Shown here piece by piece: positions 1-7,867 of a DNA stretch of 47,203 nucleotides. How positions within the stretch are numbered: position 1 is the first letter of the stretch; each line of letters starts with the position of its first letter. This stretch comes from Bacillota bacterium (GTDB taxonomy: Bacteria; Bacillota; Clostridia; Acetivibrionales; DUMC01). The position numbers were made by a program, and so were the translations under genes. The DNA lies in the NCBI GenBank assembly GCA_013314855.1, contig JABUEW010000016.1, forward strand, positions 1 to 47,203, given 5' to 3'. The notes below the pieces were generated by a model. The model was not told where the DNA came from and ran no database searches. It saw nothing but the letters and a program-made list of their open reading frames with translations.

Positions 1-1
1 G

Positions 2-733
2 CTTCTTGTAAATATTATTGATTTAAAAAGCTATGATGATTATACTTATTCTCATTCAGTCAATGTCACTATACTATCTCTTTCCATAGGAGCTGTTATA
101 GGTTTAAGCAAAAACATACTTTTTAAACTTGGGATGGCTGCTTTACTTCATGATATAGGCAAGGTATTTATTCCAAAGGAAATTTTAAATAAAAACGGAC
201 GGCTTAACGAAAGTGAATTTGAAATAGTTAAAACTCACCCATATAAAGGGTATCAGATTTTAAAAGAAAATAATTCATTCTCCTACTATTCCAGTATTGG
301 AGTACTTCACCACCATGAAAAATACAACGGGACAGGATACCCATTTGAATTGGTAGGATCAGAAATATCTCTTTTAGGACGGATAATAACAGTAGCAGAT
401 GTGTATGACGCACTTACATCAGACAGACCATACAGAAAAGCAATGTTTCCATCCGAAGCCATAGAATATATTATGGGTGGAGGTGGCACTCTTTTTGATT
501 CTGAAATTGTTAAGTTTTTTACAAAAATAGTTGTCCCTTATCCTGTAGGTACCAGTGTATTACTAAGTAATAATACAACAGGTATTGTTGTTAAGAATTA
601 TTCTGATTGTTGCATGAGACCAATAATAAAAGTTGTTAAACATGGTGATACTCTAGTAACACCCTATTATATCGATTTAAAAAATGATCCAAACACAAGG
701 GGTATTGTAATTTCAGGCATAGTAGACATGTAA
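2..733 (+). CDS. HD-GYP domain c-di-GMP phosphodiesterase (5' end outside window)
   Basis: The reading frame is open from base 2, so the gene is cut by the window edge. The upstream codons already encode a typical HD-GYP lead-in (DYTYSHSVNV), so the internal ATG at 134 is not the true start. The visible part has the HDIGK metal-binding motif, then HHHEKYNGTGYP, the GYP signature with Asn where Asp is usual, and then DVYDALTSDRPYR. The family hydrolyses cyclic di-GMP to pGpG or GMP using a di- or tri-metal centre. The roughly 100 residues after the HD-GYP core form a C-terminal extension often seen in clostridial members. Any N-terminal sensor or receiver domain lies outside the window. A c-di-GMP hydrolase near a fla operon that contains a PilZ gene is suggestive, but it is on the opposite strand and separated by the ATPase and tRNA genes. 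The family call is firm; activity and partner are inferred. Confidence 0.9.
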   Translation, partial: LLVNIIDLKSYDDYTYSHSVNVTILSLSIGAVIGLSKNILFKLGMAALLHDIGKVFIPKEILNKNGRLNESEFEIVKTHPYKGYQILKENNSFSYYSSIGVLHHHEKYNGTGYPFELVGSEISLLGRIITVADVYDALTSDRPYRKAMFPSEAIEYIMGGGGTLFDSEIVKFFTKIVVPYPVGTSVLLSNNTTGIVVKNYSDCCMRPIIKVVKHGDTLVTPYYIDLKNDPNTRGIVISGIVDM

Positions 734-765
734 TTTCAGAAATATTCTATGTCAAAAATATTCTG

Positions 766-794
766 TTGACTTTCACAAAATTCCCTCATATAAT
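766..794 (+). promoter_or_regulatory. Sigma-A promoter of the metal ATPase gene
   Basis: TTGACT (766-771) and TATAAT (789-794) are separated by exactly 17 bases. They lie 94 bases upstream of the ATPase start codon, with the palindromic operator just after the -10. This is a near-consensus sigma-A promoter; the transcription start would be near 801. Confidence 0.8.
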
Positions 795-807
795 ATAATA
801 TATAACC

Positions 808-825
808 TATGAATATATATTCATA
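808..825 (+). promoter_or_regulatory. Palindromic operator, ArsR/SmtB-like
   Basis: A perfect 18-bp palindrome (TATGAATATATATTCATA) starts about 13 bases after the -10 box, so a bound protein would cover the start of transcription. The TGAA-N6-TTCA layout is what ArsR/SmtB/CadC metal-sensing repressors usually bind, and the downstream gene is a metal exporter. A further TTCATA half-site follows at 828-833. No ArsR-family gene is in the window, so the regulator must be encoded elsewhere. Repression relieved by Zn/Cd/Pb is inferred. Confidence 0.55.
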
Positions 826-887
826 TGTTCATAAATTGTCCGGCATGTGTTTTAAAACATAGGATTTATTAATGTGAGGGAGATATA

Positions 888-2900
888 ATGTGTGAAAAAT
901 CAAACTGTGCAAATTTTGGAGCAGGAACATGTTTAACAGATAGACCCAAAATTGAAATTAAAGGAAAGCCGGGCCTATGGGATGTAGCAGATAAAGAAAC
1001 AATAGCCAGGGTAATCATCAGTATCCTTTTATTTGTAACAGCACTTATTATTGATAAATATGATAAATATCAATGGCTGAAATTAGCCTTGTTTTTTGCA
1101 AGCTATATTATTGTAGGAGTAGAAGTGCTCATAAATGCCTTTAAAAATATAGTAAGAGGAAATTTTTTTGATGAAAATTTTTTGATGGGCATTGCTACAA
1201 TAGGTGCATTTATAATAAAGGAATACCCTGAAGGAGTAGCAGTAATGCTGTTTTACCAGGTAGGCGAAATTCTTCAAAATATTGCTGTAGACCGCTCCAG
1301 AAAATCTATTGAAAATCTCATAAAAATAAAGCCTGACTTTGCTAATCTAAAGTTAGGCGAAAACATAGTGAAAGTTATGCCTGAAAAAGTGAAAACAGGT
1401 GAATTGATAATTGTAAAGCCTGGAGAAAAGGTACCCCTTGATGGCATTGTCGTTGAAGGTGTTTCAACGGTTGATACTTCTACACTCACGGGTGAATCCA
1501 TTCCAATTACAGTTGAAGCCGGAAGTGAAGTTTTGTCAGGATCTATAAACAAAAATAACCTACTAACTGTAAAGGTCACTAAAGAATACAGTGACTCTAC
1601 CATTTCAAAAATATTGGATATGGTACAAAACGCAGCCTCTAAAAAAGCACCTACAGAAAAATTTATAACCAGATTTGCTAAATATTATACACCGGCAGTT
1701 GTATTGATTGCTGTCATTATTGCCGTAATACCGCCAATAATAACCAAATCCCCTGCATCACCCTGGATATACAGGTCTCTTTTATTTCTTGTTATTTCAT
1801 GCCCCTGCGCCCTGGTAATTTCTATACCTCTTAGTTATTTGGGCGGTATCGGAGGAGCATCCGGAAAGGGAATACTGATAAAAGGAAGCAATTATCTGGA
1901 AGCTTTAAATAATGTAGAAATAGCGGTTTTTGATAAGACAGGCACTTTAACAAAGGGAGTTTTCAAAGTATCGGGCATAACTCCTCAAGAGGGATTTACG
2001 GAAGAAGAATTGTTGGAATATGCAGCTTATGCCGAGTATTTCTCCAACCATCCTATTGCATTATCAATTATAAATGCATATGGGAAAAAGATTGAACAAA
2101 GTATAATTGACAATTTTCAGGAAATACCTGGTTATGGTGTTAAAGTAAATGTAAAAGGCAAAAAAATAGCTGCCGGTAATTTTAAATTTATGCTGGAGGA
2201 AAACATAACTATAAATGGTAGTAATGCCTCCAATTCAGTAATTTATGTAGCTATAGACGGAAAATATGCCGGCTTTATAACTATTTCAGATGAAATCAAG
2301 GAAGATTCGGTAAAATCTATTAAAGCTCTAAAAGATATGGGTATAGATAATATTGTTATGTTAACAGGTGATAATAAAAATATCGCTTTACAAATTGGAA
2401 ATCAGCTGGATATAGACCAGGTATATGCAGAACTGCTCCCACATGAAAAAGTAGAAAAGCTTGAAATGCTTGACAAGCAAAAATCTCCAAGGGGAAAACT
2501 ATTATTTGCCGGTGATGGTATCAATGATGCACCTGTGCTTGCGCAGGCCGATATAGGTGTGGCCATGGGTGGACTTGGTTCTGATGCAGCTATGGAGGCA
2601 GCAGATATTGTTTTAATGACTGACGAGCCCTCAAAACTGGTTAGTGCTATTAATATTGCCAAAAAGACAAAAGCAATTGTAATCCAGAATATTGCACTGG
2701 CACTTGGCATTAAAGGCCTTGTACTTATCCTTGGATCGACGGGTATAGCAACAATGTGGGGAGCTGTGTTTGCGGATGTAGGAGTAGCTCTTCTCGCAGT
2801 ATTAAACGCTATGAGAGTATTAACGGGGTCACAAAAATACAAAAAAAGTAAATACAAAAAATACAAAAAAACCAAAACAAAAAACCAAACTTACCCTTGA
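888..2900 (+). CDS. cadA: P1B-2-type Zn/Cd/Pb-exporting ATPase (CadA/ZntA family)
   Basis: An ATP-driven membrane pump that expels soft divalent metals. Visible motifs are TGES (201-204, actuator), the CPC transmembrane metal site (Cys305-Pro-Cys307), DKTGT with the phosphorylated Asp349, the HP nucleotide-domain motif (His388-Pro389) and GDGIND (542-547). Lys609 and Asp630 in the last two membrane segments have the 21-residue spacing of ZntA, which points to Zn/Cd/Pb rather than Cu. There is no classical GxTCxxC heavy-metal-associated domain. The N-terminus carries only a short cysteine cluster (MCEKSNCANFGAGTC). The C-terminus ends in an extra Lys/Tyr-rich tail of about 22 residues. The ATG is preceded by GAGGGAG. 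Family and metal class are well supported; the exact metal is not known. Confidence 0.92.
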   Translation: MCEKSNCANFGAGTCLTDRPKIEIKGKPGLWDVADKETIARVIISILLFVTALIIDKYDKYQWLKLALFFASYIIVGVEVLINAFKNIVRGNFFDENFLMGIATIGAFIIKEYPEGVAVMLFYQVGEILQNIAVDRSRKSIENLIKIKPDFANLKLGENIVKVMPEKVKTGELIIVKPGEKVPLDGIVVEGVSTVDTSTLTGESIPITVEAGSEVLSGSINKNNLLTVKVTKEYSDSTISKILDMVQNAASKKAPTEKFITRFAKYYTPAVVLIAVIIAVIPPIITKSPASPWIYRSLLFLVISCPCALVISIPLSYLGGIGGASGKGILIKGSNYLEALNNVEIAVFDKTGTLTKGVFKVSGITPQEGFTEEELLEYAAYAEYFSNHPIALSIINAYGKKIEQSIIDNFQEIPGYGVKVNVKGKKIAAGNFKFMLEENITINGSNASNSVIYVAIDGKYAGFITISDEIKEDSVKSIKALKDMGIDNIVMLTGDNKNIALQIGNQLDIDQVYAELLPHEKVEKLEMLDKQKSPRGKLLFAGDGINDAPVLAQADIGVAMGGLGSDAAMEAADIVLMTDEPSKLVSAINIAKKTKAIVIQNIALALGIKGLVLILGSTGIATMWGAVFADVGVALLAVLNAMRVLTGSQKYKKSKYKKYKKTKTKNQTYP

Positions 2901-2948
2901 TTTCTAAAACCGAATATGCTATTATAATAAAGCAGTTAAGTTCTTCAC

Positions 2949-2983
2949 ACATTCTACATGGTTATCTAAACCATGTAGAATGT
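2949..2983. repeat. Perfect 15-bp inverted repeat with 5-base loop
   Basis: Arms at 2949-2963 and 2969-2983 are exact reverse complements. They flank a 5-base loop and sit between the ATPase gene and tRNA-Leu. Neither strand has a T-run after the stem, so it is not a standard intrinsic terminator. It could stop ATPase transcription, be a protein-binding site, or be a relic of an element. The structure is certain, the role is not. Confidence 0.7.
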
Positions 2984-3010
2984 AGTTGAAATATGATATC
3001 CAAAGAATAT

Positions 3011-3097
3011 GCCGAAGTGGTGAAATTGGCAGACGCACTGGACTCAAAATCCAGCGGTAGCAATACCATGTGGGTTCGAGTCCCACCTTCGGCACCA
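3011..3097 (+). tRNA. tRNA-Leu(CAA)
   Basis: An 87-base class II tRNA. The acceptor stem is GCCGAAG (3011-3017) paired with CTTCGGC (3087-3093). Asn-like features are absent; the discriminator is A and CCA is encoded (3095-3097). The anticodon stem is CTGGA/TCCAG with loop CTCAAAA, giving anticodon CAA at 3045-3047, which reads UUG. A long variable arm and a GGTTCGAGTCC T-arm are visible, as expected for leucine. Confidence 0.97.
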
Positions 3098-3133
3098 AGG
3101 CTTTCATGGATTCTGCTGAAAGCCTTTTTCTTT
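3098..3133 (+). terminator. Intrinsic terminator of tRNA-Leu
   Basis: A perfect 9-bp stem, AGGCTTTCA (3098-3106) with TGAAAGCCT (3117-3125), is followed by TTTTTCTTT. It begins directly after the encoded CCA. Confidence 0.88.
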
Positions 3134-3224
3134 ATATACCGCACAAATACTGCATAGAAAATTATAATATAAAAGGGTGATTGTGGCATTGATAGAAAGG
3201 AATACCACTCTAATCCAAGCTTAT

Positions 3225-3245
3225 TTTCAAATTTTTCATTTGAAA
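3225..3245 (-). terminator. Weak hairpin just after the flagellar operon
   Basis: TTTCAAAT and ATTTGAAA form an 8-bp AT-rich stem with a 5-base loop, directly after the stop codon of the last flagellar-operon gene. No T-run follows on the minus strand, so it is a poor terminator. It is listed as the only candidate 3' end seen for the operon. The rest of 3134-3246 shows nothing. Confidence 0.3.
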
Positions 3246-3246
3246 C

Positions 3247-3756
3247 TCATTTCGTAAACTGCAATATTAATTGGACTTCCCCTTTTCCCATATTAAGTTT
3301 GCGGGCAATTTCAGTCTCTTCCATACCTTCTTTGGAAAGTCGTATTACTTCAGAATATTTACTGTTTAATGATATAAAACTTTGCCTTGAATCTATCTCA
3401 GTTTTATCTTTTTCTTCATCTTTCAATAAAGATTGGTTGTTGTTAATATTATTTAAAATTTCAAATAGTTCCTCTGTTTTGTGATTTAAATTATTTATTT
3501 CTGCTTCTAAGTGTTGTATATTATTTTTAAATTCAACATTCTTTTTTTCTACCTCGTTAACAATATAATCAGAAAAACTATTTAGCTCTTCTATCATTAA
3601 CTCAGCATCCGAAACAATTTCTCTTAATTGCTGCTCCCTTTCATCAGCTAATTTAATGTATGATAAAAGTTTTTTATTGTCATAAATTATTAACACTGTG
3701 CAAAATATTACCAATAATATTCCAATTAATAGCATTGCTGTATAATACGGATTCAC
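3247..3756 (-). CDS. SwrB-like membrane-anchored coiled-coil protein (DUF6115-like)
   Basis: Last gene of the fla/che operon. A single membrane segment (about residues 5-24) is followed by a long charged coiled coil and a C-terminal helix-turn-helix-like motif, IARKLNMGKGEVQLIL. This matches the layout of B. subtilis SwrB, which also sits at the end of the fla/che operon behind sigD and promotes assembly and activation of the flagellar export apparatus through FliM/FliG. I placed the start at a GTG (3756-3754) because GGAG lies eight bases ahead of it; another GTG three codons upstream overlaps that ribosome site. Sequence similarity to SwrB beyond the layout and C-terminal motif cannot be judged here, so the functional link is inference from architecture and position. 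Confidence 0.7.
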   Translation of the reverse strand: MNPYYTAMLLIGILLVIFCTVLIIYDNKKLLSYIKLADEREQQLREIVSDAELMIEELNSFSDYIVNEVEKKNVEFKNNIQHLEAEINNLNHKTEELFEILNNINNNQSLLKDEEKDKTEIDSRQSFISLNSKYSEVIRLSKEGMEETEIARKLNMGKGEVQLILQFTK

Positions 3757-3806
3757 TTCTACCACTCCACTATTATATTATTATATTTATTACATTTGTT
3801 GACATT

Positions 3807-4106
3807 TTATATTCTTACATCTATTCCCCTTTTATCTTGTTCAGTATCTTTATCCCCCCCTCCCTTCTTTCTCTGTTTTTTATTATTTTTATCAAATAAG
3901 TCCTTTTTCTGCCTATCAATAATTCTTCCATGTCTAACATTCTCTTTATCATGTACCTGCTTTAAATTTCTATCAATTTCGCCCTGCAGTTCTACATTTC
4001 CTTGCTGCTGAAATATCAAGCCTTTTTGCTGTATATCATTGCTTATTTTAGATACTTCCGACATTTTTGGTATCATAATCTGAAAATCAACCGGTTTTAT
4101 AAACAT
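3807..4106 (-). CDS. Small hypothetical protein of the flagellar operon
   Basis: A 99-residue protein between fapA and the SwrB-like gene. It starts at an ATG (4106) with a strong GAGGGGTG ribosome site; a longer reading from 4142 lacks one. The N-terminus (MFIKPVDFQIMIPK) and a Gln-rich middle look ordered or amphipathic. The last 50 residues are very rich in Lys, Asp, Arg and Gly and look disordered, ending in GIDVRI. There is no signal peptide, membrane segment or known motif. I do not recognise the family. Its place suggests a role in late flagellar assembly or sigma-D control, but nothing in the sequence proves it. Confidence 0.65.
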   Translation of the reverse strand: MFIKPVDFQIMIPKMSEVSKISNDIQQKGLIFQQQGNVELQGEIDRNLKQVHDKENVRHGRIIDRQKKDLFDKNNKKQRKKGGGDKDTEQDKRGIDVRI

Positions 4107-4183
4107 AAATTTCACCCCTCTCTTTTTACATCCAAACCTCACCCAAAACCCTTAAACACAATAATTTAACGCTTATTAATTTT

Positions 4184-5566
4184 TTATTTTAAAGGTACTA
4201 CTTTAATATCCATTCCATCTCTATATAAAGTACAGTAGTGTAAATCTTCTTTAACAAGCAAAATGGCCGGTCCAATAGTTATTCTTGTACCCGGATATAT
4301 TACTCCATAGCACTTTACTTTTCCACTTGCTTCTTTATTTAATTGCTCATCAACCACTTCCAATTCATTTGTTAATTGAGAAATTCGGCTATAATATAAT
4401 TGTTTCGTTTTTAAACTTCTCTCCAATAATTCGTTTTTGTCCTGAGTCAACATATTGCTTTCGCCTAGTTTTAACAATATATTAATAATCTGCTCTGTTT
4501 TCTTTAAATCATTTTCCAGTTTGTTTATTTCTTGTTTTAATGCCTTATGCGTTTCACGCAGGGCAGGAGCTACTCCAACTTCAACTTCAGTAGCAATCGC
4601 CAAATGAGAGCCGATTACTTTTGCATTTATTTCTTTTCCAACTTTAATACTACCTCCTACTAAAAGGCCTTTCCTCCCTGAAAGTTCCAGTTTTCCTCCG
4701 CATTTAATATTACTATGCATTATTGCTTCAGCCTTTATATCATTCTTTGCTTCAACATTACCGTGTTCTATGTATCTTGCAACAATATCTCCCTCACTTA
4801 TTATCAGCGCCTTGTTATTGCCCTGTACCCCTCTTTTTATTATAATATCCCCACCGGCTTTTACAGTTGCTCCTTCCACTACACCCCATATTTCTATGTC
4901 CCCACCGGCCTCAACCTTAAAACCCGATAATACACTACCCCTGATAGTTATATTCCCTACAAAGTTAATATTTCCCGTTGAATTATCTACATCGCCTTGA
5001 ACTTCATAATAGGGGTATACATTAATTTTTCCATTGGTATAGCTAACCTGGCCATCAATTGAAGCAACTAATAAATCCGATTCTTTCGCAATTTCAACAT
5101 TTTTCCCTATGGGCAACTTTGCCGGCTTTCCTTCCCGGTAATTCACAATCTCACCGGTAACTGTTTTTCCATCCTTACCAGGCAAGGGAGGAATTAATGA
5201 ACACAATTTTTGACCTTTCTTCACATTTTCTATTAGGCCCAGATTTCTAAAATCTACTCTCCCATCTTCTAGAATTATAGGTTTTCTATCTTTCTTTATA
5301 TTAAAATAAAACTCTAGTCTGCCATCAGTGCCATCGATGGGATATATACCTTCTGCTATCATAATTTCCTGATTAAAAATCTTCTGATTTAATATAACAT
5401 TTAAAAGACTTTCATTTATACCATATACTACTCCTTTTTCCTTTAAGATATTCAACAGCTCATTTAAAGAAGGTATTTTATTATCAGAAGAAGGAGATAT
5501 GGTAATAAATGCTTTCATTTTGTCAGGAGAAATATTAACATAAATGTTTTCGGGTATTTTCTCCAT
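4184..5566 (-). CDS. fapA: FapA/DUF342 family protein
   Basis: A 460-residue protein with the DUF342 (flagellar assembly protein A) pattern. An N-terminal domain of about 90 residues is followed by a segment with IDGQVSY and then a repetitive beta-helix stretch (about 175-320) of short strands such as GDIEIWG and GDIIIKRG, where Gly-Asp/Gly repeats mark each turn. A coiled coil follows (about 335-405), then a short C-terminal beta domain. Such proteins are polymer-like scaffolds often coded in clostridial and Vibrio flagellar loci. The exact function is unknown in most species. The start has AGGGAAGG just upstream. It follows sigD by 57 bases. Confidence 0.85.
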   Translation of the reverse strand: MEKIPENIYVNISPDKMKAFITISPSSDNKIPSLNELLNILKEKGVVYGINESLLNVILNQKIFNQEIMIAEGIYPIDGTDGRLEFYFNIKKDRKPIILEDGRVDFRNLGLIENVKKGQKLCSLIPPLPGKDGKTVTGEIVNYREGKPAKLPIGKNVEIAKESDLLVASIDGQVSYTNGKINVYPYYEVQGDVDNSTGNINFVGNITIRGSVLSGFKVEAGGDIEIWGVVEGATVKAGGDIIIKRGVQGNNKALIISEGDIVARYIEHGNVEAKNDIKAEAIMHSNIKCGGKLELSGRKGLLVGGSIKVGKEINAKVIGSHLAIATEVEVGVAPALRETHKALKQEINKLENDLKKTEQIINILLKLGESNMLTQDKNELLERSLKTKQLYYSRISQLTNELEVVDEQLNKEASGKVKCYGVIYPGTRITIGPAILLVKEDLHYCTLYRDGMDIKVVPLK

Positions 5567-5623
5567 TTTCCTTCCCTACCTTATTATTCTAAATTTAGGT
5601 TTTCTTTATTAAGATTAAAGGTA

Positions 5624-6385
5624 TTATAAATCATTCATATATTTGGACAATTTACCTCTTAACCTTAATATAGCTTTTGTATGTAGCTGGGATACCCTTG
5701 ATTCTGAAACATTAAGTACACTACCAATTTCTTTTAACGTTAATTCATCATAGTAGTACAAGGAAACAACGAGCTTTTCTTTTTCAGGAAGGCTATCTAT
5801 TGCTTCTCCTAAAAGGCTTTTAAGTTCTATCAACTCAAGATAACTATCAGGCCTATCATCACTTTTTATATGCATTATATCGGAATCCACCTGGAAATTC
5901 TGCTCAAGATATTCATCAAGGGAAATAAGCGTAGAAAAATTAATATTATTCAAAAGCTTATTATATTCATCAATAGATATCCCCATTTTTTCGGCTATCT
6001 CTTTATCTGTGGGTGGTTGGCCTTTTTGTGTTTCCAACTCCATGTATAACCTCTCCAGCTCTTTACTTTTTTGCCTTAAAGACCTTGGTACCCAATCCAA
6101 CTCTCTTATGCTATCAATTATTGAACCCCGTATACGTAACGTAGCATAAGTTTCGAACTTTACCCCCTTGTTAATATCAAACTTATCTATAGCATCAATC
6201 AGGCCAAATACTCCAAAGCTGACAATATCGTCATATTCAATATTGGAGCCGAAATATATATTCATTCTACCGGCAATATATTTTACAAGGTATAAATAGT
6301 CTTTTATTAATTTTTCCCTTATTTCAGGATCTTTTGTTTCATAATATTGTTTCCATAATTCATTCTGCACGGTACTTGAAGTCAT
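5624..6385 (-). CDS. sigD: RNA polymerase sigma factor for flagellar genes (SigD/FliA/WhiG)
   Basis: A 253-residue group 3 sigma factor. Region 2 (about 20-95) contains the -10 recognition helix around GVFGLIDAIDKFD and FETYATLRIRGSIIDSIRE. Region 3 follows (about 105-165), then region 4 (about 195-245) with the -35 helix-turn-helix LTLKEIGSVLNVSESRVSQ. In Firmicutes it transcribes late genes such as flagellin and mot genes and is held by FlgM until the hook is finished. It lies near the 3' end of the fla/che operon as in B. subtilis, where distance from the promoter contributes to on/off cell states. ATG is preceded by AGGAGAAG. No sigma-D promoter consensus was found in this window. Confidence 0.95.
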   Translation of the reverse strand: MTSSTVQNELWKQYYETKDPEIREKLIKDYLYLVKYIAGRMNIYFGSNIEYDDIVSFGVFGLIDAIDKFDINKGVKFETYATLRIRGSIIDSIRELDWVPRSLRQKSKELERLYMELETQKGQPPTDKEIAEKMGISIDEYNKLLNNINFSTLISLDEYLEQNFQVDSDIMHIKSDDRPDSYLELIELKSLLGEAIDSLPEKEKLVVSLYYYDELTLKEIGSVLNVSESRVSQLHTKAILRLRGKLSKYMNDL

Positions 6386-6432
6386 ATTTCTCTTCTCCTA
6401 TTTCTTAAATCTTTATATTTTTTTCATTATTC

Positions 6433-6666
6433 TCATTTTTTCTCTCCGGTTTCAGCATCATATGTATTTTTCTTTTCTAATATACTCCCATATATTTTTT
6501 CAATATTATTTTTTATAAATAAGCCTAATGCAAAAAATAAGACTAGACTTATTACTATTCTAATATAAATTTCCTTTTGTGCAACCCCCTGCATATAGCC
6601 GGCAATACCTATAATAATGGACATAAACATACTCAATATCAAAGGAAGTTTTTTTATATACTGCAT
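6433..6666 (-). CDS. Small two-helix membrane protein
   Basis: A 77-residue protein between cheD and sigD. Two hydrophobic segments (about 8-26 and 34-51) flank a short polar loop, and a charged tail of about 25 residues follows. There is no signal peptidase site or known motif. The position is fixed inside the operon (about 47 bases before sigD, about 49 after cheD), and hydrophobic composition and codon use look like a real gene. I do not recognise the family. A chemotaxis or sigma-factor-related membrane role is only a guess from neighbours. Confidence 0.7.
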   Translation of the reverse strand: MQYIKKLPLILSMFMSIIIGIAGYMQGVAQKEIYIRIVISLVLFFALGLFIKNNIEKIYGSILEKKNTYDAETGEKK

Positions 6667-6715
6667 AATTAATTCCCATACACCTCATATCTAAAAATCA
6701 AAACTTTACATCTGA

Positions 6716-7207
6716 TTATATTTCTTTAGTCCCAAGCCCTAATGTTTTAACAACCAATCGGCCATCATCAGAATAAAATTCTATAGTACGTCCATAGTTT
6801 CCGCCGGTATCTTCCGAAATAATCTCTATGTTTAATTCACGTAGTTTCTCTTTTGCTGCAATGACATTTCTTTCTCCTATTCTTATTATATCTGAAGAAT
6901 CATTAAATGTAAACATTTGGGCACCACCAGCCAGCTTAGCTATGATATTTTTTCTCGAAGCACCCAGCCTTATCATTTCATCCAGCAGTTCTAAAATAGC
7001 AGTATCGGCAAATTTGCCTTTATTTGTATTTGTATTATTTTTTATCTGCAAACTTGATGGAAGCATTGCATGTGCCAGCCCAATTACCTTCTTTTCCCTA
7101 TCATATAATGCTATTCCTACACATGAACCAAGACCAATTGTAACAAGCACCCCCGGATGATTTAGTGCACTTAATTCTGCCATCCCTACCTTAATAGTAT
7201 TATCCAT
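6716..7207 (-). CDS. cheD: Chemoreceptor glutamine deamidase CheD
   Basis: Deamidates glutamines on methyl-accepting chemotaxis proteins and binds CheC, raising its phosphatase activity. The catalytic Cys29 (IGLGSCVGI) and His46 (GLAHAMLP) fit the known CheD Cys-His-Thr active site, with Thr23 nearby. Length 163 is normal. The ATG at 7207 shares one base with the cheC stop (TGATG), so cheC and cheD are translationally coupled, fitting their physical partnership. Confidence 0.95.
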   Translation of the reverse strand: MDNTIKVGMAELSALNHPGVLVTIGLGSCVGIALYDREKKVIGLAHAMLPSSLQIKNNTNTNKGKFADTAILELLDEMIRLGASRKNIIAKLAGGAQMFTFNDSSDIIRIGERNVIAAKEKLRELNIEIISEDTGGNYGRTIEFYSDDGRLVVKTLGLGTKEI

Positions 7208-7839
7208 CAATTACCTACCCCTAATGCCTTCATTATTATCTCATAAGATTCAAGAGCAGGGATTAGTATAAAATCTCCCTTTATATTTGTAGTACCTTCT
7301 GAAAACTTTGTTTCTATGTATAATACAGTATCACATACCTTACCGAACTCTATCGCAGGTACGCTTAATATTGCTCCCGCCATATCAATAGCTATACTTG
7401 GGACGGATGTTTGTACCTTTAAACCGGTCAGGGTTGACAAAGCTGAAAGATACGATCCGGCCACTATATTTCCTACTTCTTTAATAGCAGATATTTCTAA
7501 CTCGGAAAATTCTCCGGAAGCAACTTCAGGATTTTGGGCAATTTCTATAAGTGTATCCACTAATAACCTGGCTGTTTTATATTCCATGATGAACAGTATA
7601 TATCCTGGCAAATCACCCAATATTTTTATTAAAACCCCTATTACCAGTTTTTCTGCACTTTCCATCAACTCACTAACTTCCTTAAATTCCATAATTTTTA
7701 CATTGGGTACATCCATTATTACTTTTTTTTTAATAAGCTTTGCCAGGGCAGTTGCCGCATTACCTGCTCCAATATTCCCTACTTCTCTAAGAACATCCAA
7801 GTAAAAACCATCCAATTGTTTAAAATCATTAATTTTCAT
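7207..7839 (-). CDS. cheC: CheY-P phosphatase CheC
   Basis: Removes phosphate from CheY and takes part in adaptation with CheD. Both active-site helices of the CheC/CheX/FliY family are intact: Glu19/Asn22 in REVGNIGAGNAA and Glu121/Asn124 in KEVGNIVAGSYL. Length 210 is normal. It lies between cheW and cheD as in B. subtilis, with a GGGGA ribosome site ahead of the ATG. Confidence 0.95.
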   Translation of the reverse strand: MKINDFKQLDGFYLDVLREVGNIGAGNAATALAKLIKKKVIMDVPNVKIMEFKEVSELMESAEKLVIGVLIKILGDLPGYILFIMEYKTARLLVDTLIEIAQNPEVASGEFSELEISAIKEVGNIVAGSYLSALSTLTGLKVQTSVPSIAIDMAGAILSVPAIEFGKVCDTVLYIETKFSEGTTNIKGDFILIPALESYEIIMKALGVGN

Positions 7840-7867
7840 ATTTAATCCCCAACTTCACCTTTTTCTT

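Noticed and set aside
2922-3189. Open frames on the minus strand across the tRNA region, with translations around SSASANFTTSA
   Set aside because: They are the antisense of tRNA-Leu, a well-known spurious protein pattern; they have no ribosome site and the tRNA explains the sequence.
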